Positions 25,768 through 35,743 of a stretch of DNA of 64,000 bases are shown here, in pieces. The notes under the pieces were generated by a model. The model did no database searches. It was given only the letters and a program-made list of their open reading frames with translations, and was not told the origin of the DNA. The first letter of the stretch is position 1, and every line of letters starts with the position of its first letter. Made by a program: the position numbers and the translations under genes. The stretch spans positions 186,001-250,000 of the forward strand of contig CALKER010000004.1 of the NCBI GenBank assembly GCA_938084835.1, read 5' to 3'. Origin of the DNA: an uncultured Thermoguttaceae bacterium. GTDB lineage: Bacteria > Planctomycetota > Planctomycetia > Pirellulales > Thermoguttaceae.

Positions 25768-27561
25768 ATGATAGCTCTTCCAACTTGGCCAAATCGCTCA
25801 ACCCAGGCCATATTCGGGGGGAAAAGTTTATTGCCAACTTTGATGCGACTTTTCCCGGTTTTGATTTTTGCCGGTTTGGTGGGTGCGCAGGCCATCCCGA
25901 CTTATGCCCAATCGGGCGGCCCCTTCTTCGAAATTCGTAGCCCGCGGGAACGTCTGCAGATTGTTGTCAACGAAAGCCGGATTCTTAGCCTCAGCCCTGC
26001 ACTGACCAAAGCCAATCGGATCCCCCAGGCGCAGGTGGGCAACCGGGAAGTGGTCGAGCTGACGCCCTTGGCTCCCACACAGATTCAGCTGTTTGCAAAA
26101 AAGGCTGGTGTCACTCAAGTTAATATTTGGGATGAGGCGGGGCAAATCTACACTGTGGATATTATTGTCCTTGGGGATGCCCGCGAGCTGACGTTGATTT
26201 TAGAGAGCGAATTTCCCGGTGCCTCGTTAACGGTGAAGCCTCTTGGCACCAGCGTGTTAATTTCCGGCTATGTTGACCGCCCGGAAGATGTTGCCAAGAT
26301 TCACGAAATTGCGGAGCAGTTCTATCCCAAGGTCCTTACCAATATCCGCGTCTCTGGGGTGCAACAAGTCCTCCTCCATGTCAAGGCGATGGAGGTATCC
26401 CGGACAAAACTCCGATCTTTAGGACTCGACTGGTCCTCCCTTTCGCCGAATACGCTTGTGCAGAGCATGGGTGCCGGACTATTAACAGGCATTTCGGCGG
26501 GAGCGAACGGCTACACAATTAACACCACCGGAGGAGATACTTTCCGCCTGAGCATCATTGACGGTAATGACGCCTTCTTTGCTGTGCTGGATGCTTTGCG
26601 GCGGGACAGCCTGATGCAGGTGCTGGCCGAGCCCACTTTGGTCACCGTAAGTGGCCGGCCAGCCTTCTTTCAGGTAGGGGGCGAGGTCCCTACCTTAGCT
26701 CCCGCCGGCCTGGGCACAGTTTCCGTGGAATACAAACGATACGGGACACAGGTTGATTTCGTCCCCATCGTCCTGGGCAACGGACGCATCCGATTAGAAG
26801 TACGGCCCCGCGTGAGCGACGTAGATTTGGCCCGAAGCATTACCGTCAACGGTCAGACTATTTACGCTTTCAATACCCGCGAGGTGGACACGGGGGTAGA
26901 GCTCCAAGCCGGCCAAACCCTTGCCATTGCCGGGCTTGTACAGACGCGGGTAGAAGCCGAAAGACGTGGCTTGCCCGTGCTGTCGGAGCTTCCCCTTATT
27001 GGCATTCCTTTCCGGAAAGTGGTAGAGCGGACCAATGAGGTAGAGCTCCTAATTCTTGTGACTCCGGAGCTTGTGGAAGCCGTCGATCCGGAGCAGATGC
27101 CTTTCGGTGGTCCGGGTACCAATAGCGATCGGCCAACAGATTGGCAGCTTTACGTAGGGGGGCTCCTTGAGGTTCCCAAACGGGCTGATCCTGCAAAATC
27201 AAAATCGTGCGGGCACAACCCCAACTCGTTGATTATTCCGCCGTCCGAGCGGCCTTCTGCCAGGGAGGAACTTTTACTTCCGGAGTCTCTGGGAAGGCGC
27301 GAACCGGCACACTACTTCCCTCCGCCCCGCCCGGTGCCAGCCCTCACCTCCGACTCTCGCCCAAGTCGAACACCACCCCCGCCGCCAGGAGGTTCCTTAC
27401 CGGCGAATCCGCCGTGGTGGTCAGTTCCGGACATCCCCCCGCCACCGCCCGAGCCTCTCCCGCCCGCTACAACCGATATAGCTCCTCCTGCCGTGGGGAC
27501 AAATCCGCCTAACCTCCCCGGATTAATTGGCCCGATTGGCTACGATTATCCCCGACCATAA
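25768..27561 (+). CDS. cpaC: Secretin of the Tad/Flp pilus type (CpaC/RcpA-like)
   Basis: This outer-membrane secretin has about 597 residues. A signal peptide (MRLFPVLIFAGLVGAQAIPTYAQ) is followed by a pilus/BON-like N-domain (SRILSLSPALTKANRIPQAQV, TQVNIWDEAGQIYTVDIIV) and the secretin core (about 240-430), with VLAEPTLVTVSGRPAFFQVGGE and VELLILVTPELVEAV. The last 160 residues are very proline-rich. The start is uncertain: ATG 25768 keeps the signal within reach, TTG 25831 has a G-rich site 9 nt upstream, and ATG 25843 begins exactly at the signal. TadZ/CpaE follows on the same strand. Other Tad genes (cpaB, cpaF, tadB, tadC, flp) are absent here. Confidence 0.88.
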   Translation: MIALPTWPNRSTQAIFGGKSLLPTLMRLFPVLIFAGLVGAQAIPTYAQSGGPFFEIRSPRERLQIVVNESRILSLSPALTKANRIPQAQVGNREVVELTPLAPTQIQLFAKKAGVTQVNIWDEAGQIYTVDIIVLGDARELTLILESEFPGASLTVKPLGTSVLISGYVDRPEDVAKIHEIAEQFYPKVLTNIRVSGVQQVLLHVKAMEVSRTKLRSLGLDWSSLSPNTLVQSMGAGLLTGISAGANGYTINTTGGDTFRLSIIDGNDAFFAVLDALRRDSLMQVLAEPTLVTVSGRPAFFQVGGEVPTLAPAGLGTVSVEYKRYGTQVDFVPIVLGNGRIRLEVRPRVSDVDLARSITVNGQTIYAFNTREVDTGVELQAGQTLAIAGLVQTRVEAERRGLPVLSELPLIGIPFRKVVERTNEVELLILVTPELVEAVDPEQMPFGGPGTNSDRPTDWQLYVGGLLEVPKRADPAKSKSCGHNPNSLIIPPSERPSAREELLLPESLGRREPAHYFPPPRPVPALTSDSRPSRTPPPPPGGSLPANPPWWSVPDIPPPPPEPLPPATTDIAPPAVGTNPPNLPGLIGPIGYDYPRP

Positions 27562-27826
27562 CGCATATTTACTTGGGATTGCTAGCAGAAGTGGAATTCT
27601 CGACCGGCCGAGGGCACACCTTTGCGCGGACTTGGGAGCGTTGGAAGAAATCGGAAAACGGTTCCGCAGACTTAACGACAAGTCCCTTGTCGAAATAAAC
27701 GTACTTGTAACGACGCCAGTTCGGTACGCTTTTCTTGCCCCAAGCGGGCTGGTCGGATGACCCGGCAAGTGTGTGCGCCGGAGTACCTTGGGGTAGGGTG
27801 GAACATCTATTGATACGGGCACTTCC

Positions 27827-29047
27827 ATGAGCAACGTGCTACGAGTGGCGATAGTCGATCCCGACGATAGGCGACGGGAAACGCTTAAGCAGTTGCTGCT
27901 TGGGGTGGAACTCGTGTGGCTGGAAGCGGAGTGTTCCCGCTATGAGTTCTTCGCCGATGTCGTGGCTCAAGCCAATCCCGAGATTGGTATCGTTGGGCTT
28001 GATGCCGATCCGGAGAAAGCCCTCCGCCTGGTGGAGCGGGTGGTGGAAATTGTGCCCCAATGCGACATCTTAGTAACAAGCGACTCCAGTGACGGCAGCC
28101 TTATTTTGCAGGCGATGCGGGCCGGTGCCAAGGAATTCCTCACCTGGCCGATTCGGCTCGAGGACCTTCTTGCAGCCCTGGGGCGGATCAGCGAACGGCG
28201 CTTCGGCAAGGGGGAGGCTCGCCCACGAGGATGCCAGGTGATCGCCGTTGCCGGCACCACAGGTGGCGTGGGCTCCAGTAGTATCGCCGTCAATCTTGCC
28301 TGCGCCTTGGCCGCCAGAGAGAAAAATTCCGTAGTCCTTGTGGACTTAGATCTTGCCCTGGGCGACGCCGACCTTCTCCTGGATGCCCTGCCCGACTACA
28401 CCATAGCCGACCTTGCCCAGAACATTAATCGGCTGGATTACACGCTGCTAAAGCGGTCACTCACCCGGCATGCCTGCGGGCTTTATCTTTTGCCTCGCCC
28501 CATGCACTTGGAGGATATTCCCCTGGTAACCCCGGAGGAATTCCAGCGCATTGTGGGTTTACTCAAGGCCACTTTCACTCACTTGGTTCTGGACTTATCC
28601 AAGGCCTACAATCAACTGGACTTAATGGCCTTGGAGATGGCCAATCAGATCCTGATGGTAGCTCAATTGGAACTTGCCAGCTTGAGAAATGTTGTGAGGC
28701 TACTGAGCTCCTTCAAACAAATTGAAGGGGTAGCACAAAAGGTCAAAATCGTCGTCAACAGGGTAGGATTGGACAGCGGCCACATCAGTCTTAAAAAAGC
28801 CCAGGAGACGATTGGCCAGGAATTCTATTGGCAGATTCCCAATGACTACCGCACAATGATCGAGGCAAGAAACAACGGCATACCGCTCATCGAGTTTGCC
28901 CCACGTGCTTCGGTTACTCAGGCGATCGTGGCTTTAGCCGAGGCGATCACAACTCCTCAACCCGTTAGCGCTGGTGGCTGGGAAGGCAAACGGGGAGCCC
29001 GGCGGCGGCTCTTGTGGCTGCTCCCGACAAAAGGTGAAACACCATGA
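27827..29047 (+). CDS. cpaE: TadZ/CpaE-like ATPase with receiver-like N-domain
   Basis: This protein has 406 residues. The N-terminal 125 residues resemble an atypical response-regulator receiver (LRVAIVDPDDRRRETLKQ, GAKEFLTWPIRLEDLLAAL). The ParA/MinD-like domain follows (about 136-390). Its Walker A region GTTGGVGSSS (143-152) lacks both the signature and the P-loop lysines, as is known for many TadZ/CpaE proteins. VVLVDLDLALGDADLLLD and LTHLVLDLSKAYNQLDLMAL match the other ATPase motifs. In Tad systems this protein places the pilus machine at the cell pole. Here it follows the secretin by 265 nt with no further Tad gene. Confidence 0.88.
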   Translation: MSNVLRVAIVDPDDRRRETLKQLLLGVELVWLEAECSRYEFFADVVAQANPEIGIVGLDADPEKALRLVERVVEIVPQCDILVTSDSSDGSLILQAMRAGAKEFLTWPIRLEDLLAALGRISERRFGKGEARPRGCQVIAVAGTTGGVGSSSIAVNLACALAAREKNSVVLVDLDLALGDADLLLDALPDYTIADLAQNINRLDYTLLKRSLTRHACGLYLLPRPMHLEDIPLVTPEEFQRIVGLLKATFTHLVLDLSKAYNQLDLMALEMANQILMVAQLELASLRNVVRLLSSFKQIEGVAQKVKIVVNRVGLDSGHISLKKAQETIGQEFYWQIPNDYRTMIEARNNGIPLIEFAPRASVTQAIVALAEAITTPQPVSAGGWEGKRGARRRLLWLLPTKGETP

Positions 29048-29392
29048 TTGTCCCCCCGCGCGGCACTTGGCCCACATAGAGGTAAGCTGCCGCAGGCCGT
29101 GGGCCACTTTGAACTTCCCTCGATCGCTACTTACGGGGCTTTGTGTTTTCGCTCTTCAAAAAATTGGAGTGCCAGACGAGTTAGGCCAGATAGGACTCCC
29201 CGGCAACTCAATAATTGGCAAGATTCAGGCCCAACGCACCCGAGAATTGGACACGTTGATAAGGCTCTTCCTCCGCATCTCGATCCTCAAAAGGCATCTA
29301 TGCTGCTCTGCGACTACTTCGGCCCAGCGGTTGCTAACGGCCGCTCGAAGTTGCCCGAGGAAACTGCCGCGCCGACCAAAGAATCGCCTCCG
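29048..29392. other. Convergent spacer cpaE/argF, nothing seen
   Basis: There are 345 bases between convergent genes. No gene and no strong hairpin with a T-run were recognised. Confidence 0.5.
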
Positions 29393-30352
29393 CTAGAATT
29401 CTGGAAGCAAACCTTTTAACAGCCATACCAGGATTCCCTTTTGCAGATGAAGCCTGTTGGCCGCCTGCTCCAGCACAATACTCTGAGGTCCGTCGATCAC
29501 CCCATCGGTAACTTCCTCGCCGCGATGGGCCGGCATGCAGTGCATGAAGACGGCTTGAGGGGCCGCCTGCGCCATGAGGATTTCGTTGACCTGATACACG
29601 GCGAAGTCGCGCCGGCGCCGTTCTGACTCGCTTTCCTGCCCCATACTTGTCCACACATCGGTGTAAACGACCGTTGCCGCGCGGACCGCTTTGGCGGGAT
29701 CGTCGGTCACTTCCAATCCCTCGCTCATGCCATTGAGCACAAGGCGGCGGACATACTCCGCGGAAAAGCGGTAGTTGGGCGGTGTGGCCATTACAAAGGG
29801 AACCTTAAGCTTGGCACACGCCATCGCCAAGCTCCGTGCTACGTTGTTTCCGTCGCCAATGTAAGCAATCTTTTGGCCCTCCAAGGTGCCAAAATGCTCC
29901 TCGATTGTGAACAGATCCGCCAACGCTTGGCACGGATGGCAGTAATCGGTTAGCCCGTTAATCACGCTGGCCGTGGCATAACTGGCGAATTCCTCGACCA
30001 TCGCATGATTAAAAGCGCGGAGGACGACAACATCCACATAGCGACAAAGAACGCGGACAAAATCGGACAGTTTTTCCCGCTTTCCCAGCCCGGTTTCTTC
30101 CCCCAAAAACAAACTGCTTCCCCCAAGCTGCACCATGGCCGCTTGAAAACTTACCCGAGTCCGGAGGGAGGGCTTCTCGAACAGTAGCGCCATCACGCGA
30201 CCGGCAAGAATCGGCGTGTACTCCCCGCGGCGCCAGCGAGCCTTTAGCTCGTGGGCCAAGCGAAAAATCTCTCGAATTTCTTCTGCCTCCAGCGACTCTA
30301 CCGTCAAAAGGTGCCGCACCCCCTGGCGATTGACCATTGCTAGGACCCTCAT
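29393..30352 (-). CDS. argF: Ornithine carbamoyltransferase
   Basis: This 319-residue enzyme joins carbamoyl phosphate and ornithine to citrulline in arginine synthesis. Motifs are KPSLRTRVSF (60-69, carbamoyl phosphate), HPCQALADL (139-147), YIGDGNNVARS (164-174), DVWTSMGQE (232-240) and HCMPAHRGEEVTD (271-283), all typical of OTCases rather than aspartate carbamoyltransferases. I chose ATG 30352 from family length; a frame open to 30553 would overlap the end of argD and add unrelated sequence. ATG 30337 is an alternative. It is the last gene of the run argB-argD-argF, 184 nt after argD. Confidence 0.95.
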   Translation of the reverse strand: MRVLAMVNRQGVRHLLTVESLEAEEIREIFRLAHELKARWRRGEYTPILAGRVMALLFEKPSLRTRVSFQAAMVQLGGSSLFLGEETGLGKREKLSDFVRVLCRYVDVVVLRAFNHAMVEEFASYATASVINGLTDYCHPCQALADLFTIEEHFGTLEGQKIAYIGDGNNVARSLAMACAKLKVPFVMATPPNYRFSAEYVRRLVLNGMSEGLEVTDDPAKAVRAATVVYTDVWTSMGQESESERRRRDFAVYQVNEILMAQAAPQAVFMHCMPAHRGEEVTDGVIDGPQSIVLEQAANRLHLQKGILVWLLKGLLPEF

Positions 30353-30536
30353 GCATGAGACAGCCCGTTGGCGCTTGAGCCCTTTTTTAGATACAAGCTG
30401 TAGCAGGCTTTTTCCCGTCCTCAGGTGTCTCCCTATTCCCTTGCGGGCGACTTTCCACCTGCACCATGGAAGCAACGCAAAGCAACGTCCTTGGTTCCAT
30501 TGCTTTGTGCCGCCGTGGTGTAAGGCCGATATGCAG

Positions 30537-31727
30537 TTAGGCTTGATGAACAAACTGAAGAAGAACTTCTTCTAAGATATCGCATCCCTGGTCGAGCTCG
30601 GCCTCCGTGAGCGTCATCGCCGGCAGCAAGCGTAAAACAACATCATGTGTACAGTTGATCAAGAGCCCACGATCCAAACAAGCCTGAACGATTGGAGACC
30701 CTGGCACGTGGAGCTCGATGCCGATCATCAATCCCAGAACCCGCACTTCGCGAACGAGGGGGCAGTGCCGTGCCAGTTCTTCCAACCGTTGGCGGAAGCG
30801 CTGGCTAAGGACCTCTACGCGGTCTAGCAATCCCTCGGCCTCAATCATTTCAATCGTGGCAATCCCAGCCCGAGCGGCAATTGGGTTTCCCCCAAAGGTA
30901 GAAGCATGCATTCCCGGCCGAAGATACGCCGCCACCTCTGGTTTCGCCAGCATGACCCCACCGGCAATTCCCCCGCAGACCCCTTTCGACAGGGTCATGA
31001 TGTCCGGAACCACATCGTAATGCTGGTAGGCAAACCACTTGCCCGTTCGCCCGCAGCCTGTTTGCACCTCGTCGAAAATCAAAAGCAACCCTCGCTCATC
31101 GGCAAGGTGGCGGAGCCCGCGGAGGAACTCCACCGCGGCTATACGGATTCCCCCTTCTCCCTGAACCGGTTCCACGATGATGGCGGCAGTTTGATCGTCC
31201 ACAAGCTCGGCCACAGTGTCCAAATCACCCCACGGTGCGTAAACAAAGCCGGGCACAAGCGGTTCGAAGCCTTCGTGATATTTCGCCTGAGCCGTCGCCG
31301 ACAGCGCCGCAAATGTCCGCCCGTGGAAGCTGCCGTCAAAGCTGACAATTTTGTAACGACCTTTCGGGGTAGCCGCTCTTGCTAGCTTAATGGCTGCCTC
31401 CACCGCCTCCGCCCCCGAGTTACAAAAGAAGGCTTTTCCCCCAAAACTTCGCTCACTTAACAGCTGGGCCCAGCGTCCCTGCGGCTCCGTGTACCAAGTG
31501 TTGGGAACGTGGATCAGTGTGGCTACCTGCTGGCAGACCGCTTCCACCACTCGCCGCGGACAATGCCCGAGGAGGTTACATCCCCACCCCGGGAAAAAGT
31601 CGAGGTATCGCCGGCCTTCTGCATCCCACACATAGGAACCCTCACCCCGAACCAAGCACACGGGGAACCGGCGGTAATTGCCGATCACGTATCGTTCAAA
31701 AAGCTCAATGACTTGCTGCGAATTCAT
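30537..31727 (-). CDS. argD: Acetylornithine aminotransferase
   Basis: This 396-residue class III PLP aminotransferase makes N-acetylornithine in arginine synthesis. Motifs are [17 protein letters not shown] (101-117), [25 protein letters not shown] (181-193), [16 protein letters not shown] (Asp219) and [10 protein letters not shown] (PLP Lys248). [13 protein letters not shown] is also typical. Length and motifs fit ArgD. The related 4-aminobutyrate transaminases are less likely because argB and argF flank it. The site before ATG 31727 is an unusual GGTGG about 11 nt upstream with AAAGG right against the start. It has 161 nt to argB upstream. Confidence 0.95.
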   Translation of the reverse strand: MNSQQVIELFERYVIGNYRRFPVCLVRGEGSYVWDAEGRRYLDFFPGWGCNLLGHCPRRVVEAVCQQVATLIHVPNTWYTEPQGRWAQLLSERSFGGKAFFCNSGAEAVEAAIKLARAATPKGRYKIVSFDGSFHGRTFAALSATAQAKYHEGFEPLVPGFVYAPWGDLDTVAELVDDQTAAIIVEPVQGEGGIRIAAVEFLRGLRHLADERGLLLIFDEVQTGCGRTGKWFAYQHYDVVPDIMTLSKGVCGGIAGGVMLAKPEVAAYLRPGMHASTFGGNPIAARAGIATIEMIEAEGLLDRVEVLSQRFRQRLEELARHCPLVREVRVLGLMIGIELHVPGSPIVQACLDRGLLINCTHDVVLRLLPAMTLTEAELDQGCDILEEVLLQFVHQA

Positions 31728-31888
31728 CCTTTACTTATCCACCAAGCCAATCAGTCAACAGCAGGCGCCACGGGCTAAAAGAGGGAAACACCTCATTCGG
31801 CGTGGCAAGAACATCGGTTGCTAATTCAAGCACTGCGGAAAACGAAACACCCCTACCCAGTCCATTGTGGAAAGACAGCCGACCTATT

Positions 31889-32833
31889 TCACGTGCCGGC
31901 TACTGGATTAGGGACCTGCTCAGCGGCCCTGCCGTCTTCCCCGCCGGACACAAGCTCATCGGGGACAATTTCCGTACCTATCCCGCGATCCGTGTAGATC
32001 TCAAGCAGCAGCGAGTGGGGAATGCGCCCGTCAATAATGTGGATTTTCTCAACACCGGCCGCAAGGGTCTCCAAACAGGCTTCGATTTTGGGGAGCATAC
32101 CTCCGTCGATCGCGCCGGAGGCGATAAGTCGACGAGCTTCCGACACGCAAAGGGAGGGAATCAGGGAATGAGGGTCGTCCCTGTAACGTCTTACGCCGTT
32201 GACATCACTTAGAAAAACTAACTTTTCCGCGCGGAGAGCCCGGGCGACGGCCATGGCCGCCGTATCCGCATTCACGTTGAGCTTTTCCCCTTGGCTTCCT
32301 ATCGCCAGGGAGGGAATTACGGGAATCTCGCCCGCCTCCAAAGCCTGATGCACCTTGCGGCAGTCGACAGCAGTCACCTCGCCCACGAACCCCAAGTCCA
32401 CCGGGTTGCCGTCTGCATCCTCCAATCCCATTCGCTGTCCAAACAGGACCGGTACGGTGCCGGGATGCAAGGCCCGAGGCCGCCCGCCTAAGCGACTAAT
32501 GCGGCTAGCAAGATCCTGGCAAATTTCCCGCGTCAGGACTTGCTCCACAATTTCCAACGTCTTTTCGCACGTGTACCGGCGCCCGAGGATAAAGCGTGGG
32601 CGAAGCCCCGACTGGAGCATGGCCCGCGAGATCGCTGCCCCACCCCCGTGGACAAGCACCGGGCGCATCCCCACAGTTTCCATGAAAATGACATCCAGGA
32701 GCATGCTATCCAGCGCTGCCGAATTCTCCATGACGCTGCCGCCCAACTTAATCACTGTGGTTTTCCCCCGAAGCCGGCGAATCCATTGCATGGCCTCGAT
32801 GAGGATTTCCGCCTTTTCTATTGCAGCAAGCAC
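31889..32833 (-). CDS. argB: N-acetylglutamate kinase
   Basis: This kinase has about 314 residues and phosphorylates N-acetylglutamate, the second step of arginine synthesis. GTG 32833 follows GGAGG by 7 nt and yields an N-terminus ([22 protein letters not shown]) that matches ArgB proteins; an ATG at 32989 would add unrelated sequence. Motifs are [10 protein letters not shown] (Lys29, phosphate binding), [11 protein letters not shown] (60-70), [27 protein letters not shown] and [18 protein letters not shown]. It is the first gene of the minus-strand arg run. argC, argJ, argG and argH are not in the window. Confidence 0.95.
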   Translation of the reverse strand: MLAAIEKAEILIEAMQWIRRLRGKTTVIKLGGSVMENSAALDSMLLDVIFMETVGMRPVLVHGGGAAISRAMLQSGLRPRFILGRRYTCEKTLEIVEQVLTREICQDLASRISRLGGRPRALHPGTVPVLFGQRMGLEDADGNPVDLGFVGEVTAVDCRKVHQALEAGEIPVIPSLAIGSQGEKLNVNADTAAMAVARALRAEKLVFLSDVNGVRRYRDDPHSLIPSLCVSEARRLIASGAIDGGMLPKIEACLETLAAGVEKIHIIDGRIPHSLLLEIYTDRGIGTEIVPDELVSGGEDGRAAEQVPNPVAGT

Positions 32834-33457
32834 CCCAAGGCCTCCCCAACACCACAACAGAGCCAATTCCCCGACTTTACTATCGGTGGGCGAATAACTA
32901 CCTGTTCCAACCATTTCAGGGAGATTTAGTACCCACCCTATGGGGGGGTCACCTACCAGCTCCGAAAGTTCCTCTCCCAGCGGCCCCACGCCGAAAGTCT
33001 CCTAAAATGCATGCCCCTCCTTGAAAGGAGGGGCACTACCACAGCGAGGGAAAAACATATCGTACCTTAGGCAATGGTGAAGCTTAACAATAATTTATCG
33101 CCCACCTCGTTGTGCCGTCAACGAAAGTATTTCCCCTCTTTCCCAATACGCGGCGGTCACAGCTTTGCGCACGCATCCGATGACGGAGGGTCCCCACTTT
33201 AGCATGCAGTGAAATATATACCGGAGAGGGGTTTGTCATACTTCGCCAAGGGCATTGAAGCCTTAAGTAAAACTTTTTCCCAGCCCTCTGGAGTTTTTCC
33301 CATCCCGCCTGTGACGTTAGCAGGCCCTATCGCCCAGGCTTTCTCGATGAGTCCGATACCCCCAGAGAGGGGTCTTCTTCGTTCAAAGCTCTCCTGTTGC
33401 GAGCCCCGAAAAAGGGCGGCATTGGCCCACTGTGGCGGGAAAATGAACTCGCCACGC
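32834..33457. other. Spacer between lptF and argB with GC-rich hairpin
   Basis: There are 624 bases between two minus-strand genes. A strong inverted repeat lies at 33012-33035. A 109-codon minus frame from 33528 overlaps the end of the permease gene and has no start signal. No other gene is seen. Confidence 0.55.
33012..33035 (-). terminator. GC-rich hairpin between lptF and argB
   Basis: TGCCCCTCCTT (33012-33022) is perfectly complementary to AAGGAGGGGCA (33025-33035). On the minus strand it is followed by TGCATTTTAGG, a short T-rich stretch. It lies about 180 nt upstream of argB and 420 nt after the permease, so it could end the upstream transcript or act in the argB leader. Confidence 0.45.
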
Positions 33458-34597
33458 TCAACTAGGGGTGGACCGTAGCAGAGAAACACCCACAACAACA
33501 AGGCATAAATTGGCCAGCCATACTGCAATCGGCGGCAAGTATCCCAGCGTAGTGATCTGGTCGCTCACCATAAGAAGCGGATAGTACAGCACCGAGATCG
33601 GTGTAAACGAAAGAAAGAAGCTTGTCAGGACGTGCTCGGCACGGACGCGTAGCGCGACCGGAATACCCACCAAAGCAAAGCCCAGACAACTGAAGCCGTT
33701 GGCCCATCGGCGAAGCGGCTCGGAAGCAAGGCGACGGATTTGCCGCGCAACTTCCTCAGCCTGCCGCTCAAGCTCCTTCCTCTTAAACGAGCTTTCCTGC
33801 GTGGCTGCCATCTCGGTGGTAAGCCCCCTTAATTCCTCGCGGAGCTTTTCCACCCCCTCCGGGATTTGCCACATCCCGAGCCAATGGCGATGAAGCGGTC
33901 TGGGATTGTGATCGATGAAGATTTCCCGCTCGATAGTATCGGGAAAATAGCCCGACTGATTCTCCCCAGCAATGACCTCGCCCCGGGAGCATCGCAGAAT
34001 CAAAGTTCCCCGAGCCGGGTCGATCGCAAATTCCACCAACTCGGCCGAAATGGTGATCTGCGGCTGATCCCCTCGCGGCGGGATGGTAATTACAGCATGG
34101 TGCAATCGGCCATCGTGCACCTGTTGGACCACAATAGAAAAATGCGGCGTGGTCAGGCTTTTGTCCAACTGAAGTCGGGCCAGGGCTATCCGCGGCAGAG
34201 ATTGAAGAATCACCGCCCGCATTCCAGGCCGGCCCCATATGGCGCTTAGCTCGTAGCAGCCGACGGTCAGCAGACTCGAAATTGTGGCCCACGACAACAC
34301 TACCCACACACTACGTAAAGGGTGAATCCCGGCTGCCATCAGGGCTACAAATTCATTCAGACTTGCCAGGCGACTGTACACGACCGTCACGGCCAGAAGC
34401 ACACATATCGGAATGGTAATGCCGAGCACTTCCGGCAAGAAATAGGGAAGAATCTCTACAACAACTGTAGGAGGAAGCCCGTTGCGAAGTCCCTCTCGTG
34501 CCCCCATGATCACCACCAGAAAGAATGTGGCTACACCAACGGCAAGAAGGAACGCTTTGAGAAGTTCGCCCAAAACGTGGCGCGTCCAGATCGTCAT
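33458..34597 (-). CDS. LptF/LptG-family permease
   Basis: This protein has about 379 residues. It has the YjgP/YjgQ layout: a start MTIWTRHVLGELLKAFLLAV, two to three N-terminal transmembrane helices (about 12-34, 52-75, 98-120), a periplasmic beta-rich domain with ITISAELVEFAIDPARGTLIL, and C-terminal helices from about 300 (FSCLGFALVGIPVALRVRAEH, SVLYYPLLMVSDQ). Such permeases work with the ABC protein LptB to move lipopolysaccharide to the outer membrane. ATG 34597 is preferred over GTG 34612. A predicted coiled segment (about 240-290) is Glu/Arg-rich. No second permease or lptB is adjacent. Confidence 0.88.
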   Translation of the reverse strand: MTIWTRHVLGELLKAFLLAVGVATFFLVVIMGAREGLRNGLPPTVVVEILPYFLPEVLGITIPICVLLAVTVVYSRLASLNEFVALMAAGIHPLRSVWVVLSWATISSLLTVGCYELSAIWGRPGMRAVILQSLPRIALARLQLDKSLTTPHFSIVVQQVHDGRLHHAVITIPPRGDQPQITISAELVEFAIDPARGTLILRCSRGEVIAGENQSGYFPDTIEREIFIDHNPRPLHRHWLGMWQIPEGVEKLREELRGLTTEMAATQESSFKRKELERQAEEVARQIRRLASEPLRRWANGFSCLGFALVGIPVALRVRAEHVLTSFFLSFTPISVLYYPLLMVSDQITTLGYLPPIAVWLANLCLVVVGVSLLRSTPS

Positions 34598-34826
34598 AAA
34601 ATGGATCCCCACTCCCCGGGGCTTGGCAGGGGATTGAGATCGTCAACAGTGGTCAACAGATGCCTCCGCGAAAGCCTCACGGAAATTGAGCCCTCAAAAT
34701 TTCGAAGAGGGCAAAAAGCTGTTTCCCAGGTGCTGGTTTGTGTGTTCGCTTCGGAGAGCCACGGGCCTTTAAGGCAACTCGGACGCTATCTCTCTTACCT
34801 ACGGATTACGTTGGGCACAGGTAAGC

Positions 34827-35291
34827 TCATCCTCCCCGCGAGAGCATTGTTTGCAGAATTTCCGCCGCAGATCGGACAAAACTAGGACAAATTGTGCGGA
34901 AGGTATTGGCTTGGCGAGCGGCAGCAAAACCCTCTGGGGTGGAAATGTCCCGCCCGATCAGTTCACGGCAATCAATAGCCCCATGACGCTCCGCAAAACG
35001 CCGACACAGCTCCTGCACCGCTTGATACACCGTGTCGCGATTAGTTACGTCCCCTCCCACCCCATTGCTTAACTTCAAACCAAGTATGGCCACCGCGCCA
35101 GTGACAGCTCCACATGCGTAGCCCAAGCGACCAAGCCCTCCCCCGAAACCTGCGCCCAATTTCACGGCTTGCGACTGTTCGAGGCCCACTTCGCTAGCAA
35201 AAGCAGATAAAATTGCCTGAGAACAGGCATAACCACTGGTGAACTTTTGCACCGCATCGTCGACCACAGATACAAGTTGATGGGAAGTCAT
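34827..35291 (-). CDS. C_GCAxxG_C_C-family putative redox protein
   Basis: This protein has 154 residues. AAAGGATA directly precedes ATG 35291; a longer frame to 35621 has no start signal. Conserved Cys residues lie in YACSQAILSAF, GRLGYACGAVTGAVAILGL, IDCRELIG and TICPSFVRSAAEIL. The pattern of a lone Cys, a Cys-Gly-Ala motif and two later Cys with a Gly-rich loop (GAGFGGGLG) defines the C_GCAxxG_C_C family. Its exact activity is not settled; a redox or metal role is usually assumed. No partner is evident nearby. Confidence 0.85.
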   Translation of the reverse strand: MTSHQLVSVVDDAVQKFTSGYACSQAILSAFASEVGLEQSQAVKLGAGFGGGLGRLGYACGAVTGAVAILGLKLSNGVGGDVTNRDTVYQAVQELCRRFAERHGAIDCRELIGRDISTPEGFAAARQANTFRTICPSFVRSAAEILQTMLSRGG

Positions 35292-35743
35292 TATCCTTTC
35301 CCTTTCTGAGAAATCCTGTGAGCCCGTGTAACCTTTAGCAGTAAACCTTCCTTCATGGCGACACTCGCCACAGCCCGGCGTAATGCGGCCGCCCCTTTCA
35401 CCCAGATTTATTAGCTCATGTCCCGAAATCCGCCTCCTCCCTAGATCGCCCTGACCCAGCGGCTTGCTGGCCCAAAACTTTACCGGCATTAAAGGCGAAC
35501 GCCGCACCGGCCCCCCAAGACCGGCACGGCGTATCATATCACGTTTTACTTTTCGTGACGGAGACCTTTTCCAGTTAAGATGCAAAGCCCACCCACGGAG
35601 TTCCGTGCCCGCGACCAACACTTCGACAGCATCGGTCCCATGGCACCTAACTCGCTTTTGAAGGCTACTTGAAGCTCCGTCAACCTTCGAGCTGCGGACT
35701 CCGGGCGATATTGCCTCGGGAGTATCCGACTACCAAGAGCACT
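35292..35743. other. Spacer, no gene
   Basis: There are 452 bases between two minus-strand genes. Neither strand shows a supported frame, and no strong hairpin was seen. Confidence 0.5.

Noticed and set aside
33199-33528. 109-codon minus-strand frame overlapping the end of the LptF/LptG gene
   Set aside because: Its first third lies inside the permease gene in another frame; the rest shows no domain or start signal.
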